Shown: in pieces, positions 63,869-64,000 of the stretch | How positions within the stretch are numbered: the first letter of the stretch is position 1 | How the letters are laid out: the number at the start of each line of letters is the position of its first letter | Assembly (NCBI RefSeq): GCF_900115005.1 | Contig: NZ_FOUY01000014.1 | Coordinates: 62,001-126,000, forward strand | Origin: Pseudonocardia ammonioxydans | Lineage (GTDB): Bacteria > Actinomycetota > Actinomycetes > Mycobacteriales > Pseudonocardiaceae | DNA length: 64,000 nt | Reading direction: 5' to 3' | Made by a program: the position numbers and the translations under genes | The notes under the pieces: generated by a model | What the model was told of the DNA's origin: nothing | Database searches by the model: none | What the model saw: the letters and a program-made list of their open reading frames with translations, nothing else

Positions 63869-64000
63869 GTGAGCGCGCCGCCCCACCCCGACTCCGAGAC
63901 CCAGCCGATCCGCCACGGGCGTCCCCGTCCCCGTCGCCGGTTCGGGCCGGTGCGGTGGTCGGTCGCGCTGGTCCTCGGTGCCGGCGCGGCCCTCGCCACG
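63869..64000 (+). CDS. Membrane or secreted protein, N-terminal part (cut by window edge)
   Basis: A GTG at 63869 opens a frame of 44 codons to the right edge. CAGACT at 63856-63861 lies seven bases before it, so the message is probably leaderless. The protein starts with a polar, Pro-rich stretch (SAPPHPDSETQPIRHGRPR), then a basic RRRFGPVRWS followed by VALVLGAGAALAT, the start of a membrane span or signal anchor. Too little is visible to name a family. Confidence 0.65.
   Translation, partial: MSAPPHPDSETQPIRHGRPRPRRRFGPVRWSVALVLGAGAALAT

Overview
The window is high-GC DNA with strongly GC-rich third codon positions, GTG starts, short overlaps between genes and many start codons lying about seven bases after a -10 hexamer. 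These features fit an actinobacterium. Gene content (helicase/secretion neighbourhood, 6C-type small RNA, H+-pyrophosphatase, zinc-finger-less TopA with a basic tail, WhiA-family protein) points to a Pseudonocardiales-type genome, probably Pseudonocardia or a relative. The species call is inference. I see no prophage, insertion sequence or CRISPR array.

1-13 kb: start of purB, a TetR regulator, threonine aldolase, an operon of a degenerate ABC ATPase with a YhgE/Pip exporter, a class I aminotransferase, a tiny secreted peptide, purD, an epoxide-hydrolase-like enzyme, a holin-X-family membrane protein, arfB and acsA.

13-34 kb: a conserved actinobacterial block. It holds a Fic-fold protein with a decayed active site, a HAD-IB phosphatase, a 6C small RNA, then ssd-tadA-tadB-tadC-pilin-tadE-tadE-like (a Tad/Flp-type pilus machine), a DEAH helicase, hppA, two paralogous lipoproteins and topA. 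It ends with a YqeY protein, a metallophosphoesterase and tRNA-Pro(CGG). The 6C RNA sits between the HAD and ssd genes, the position its relative occupies in mycobacteria.

34-45 kb: accessory genes. These are a PPOX-like protein, a frameshifted short-chain dehydrogenase with its TetR regulator and three shared operators, a Gfo/Idh/MocA dehydrogenase, a CPBP protease, a NarL-type two-component pair, a GYD protein, an APH-type kinase, a methyltransferase, an HD protein and a GlxA/AraC regulator.

45-50 kb: the most unusual locus. Four minus-strand genes in a row encode a 63-residue CxC...CPxH protein, a divergent WhiA-like regulator, an ATP-grasp ligase and a 674-residue protein whose last third has a papain-like Gln/Cys/His/Asn arrangement. 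I recognise no described system with this composition. A ligase-hydrolase module acting on a peptide or amide is the working idea.

50-64 kb: TetR regulators beside a quinone-oxidoreductase-like enzyme, a luciferase-like monooxygenase and a small membrane protein, plus DUF1707, a lipoprotein, an S9 peptidase, an ArsC/Spx-like protein, a FucP-type symporter, a coupled fur-katA operon, an MFS exporter and a new start at the right edge.

A palindromic repeat built around GAGGGGCACCCTCGTAGCGCC occurs in intergenic DNA after topA and three times after the MFS gene. A looser relative lies before the YqeY gene's 3' end.
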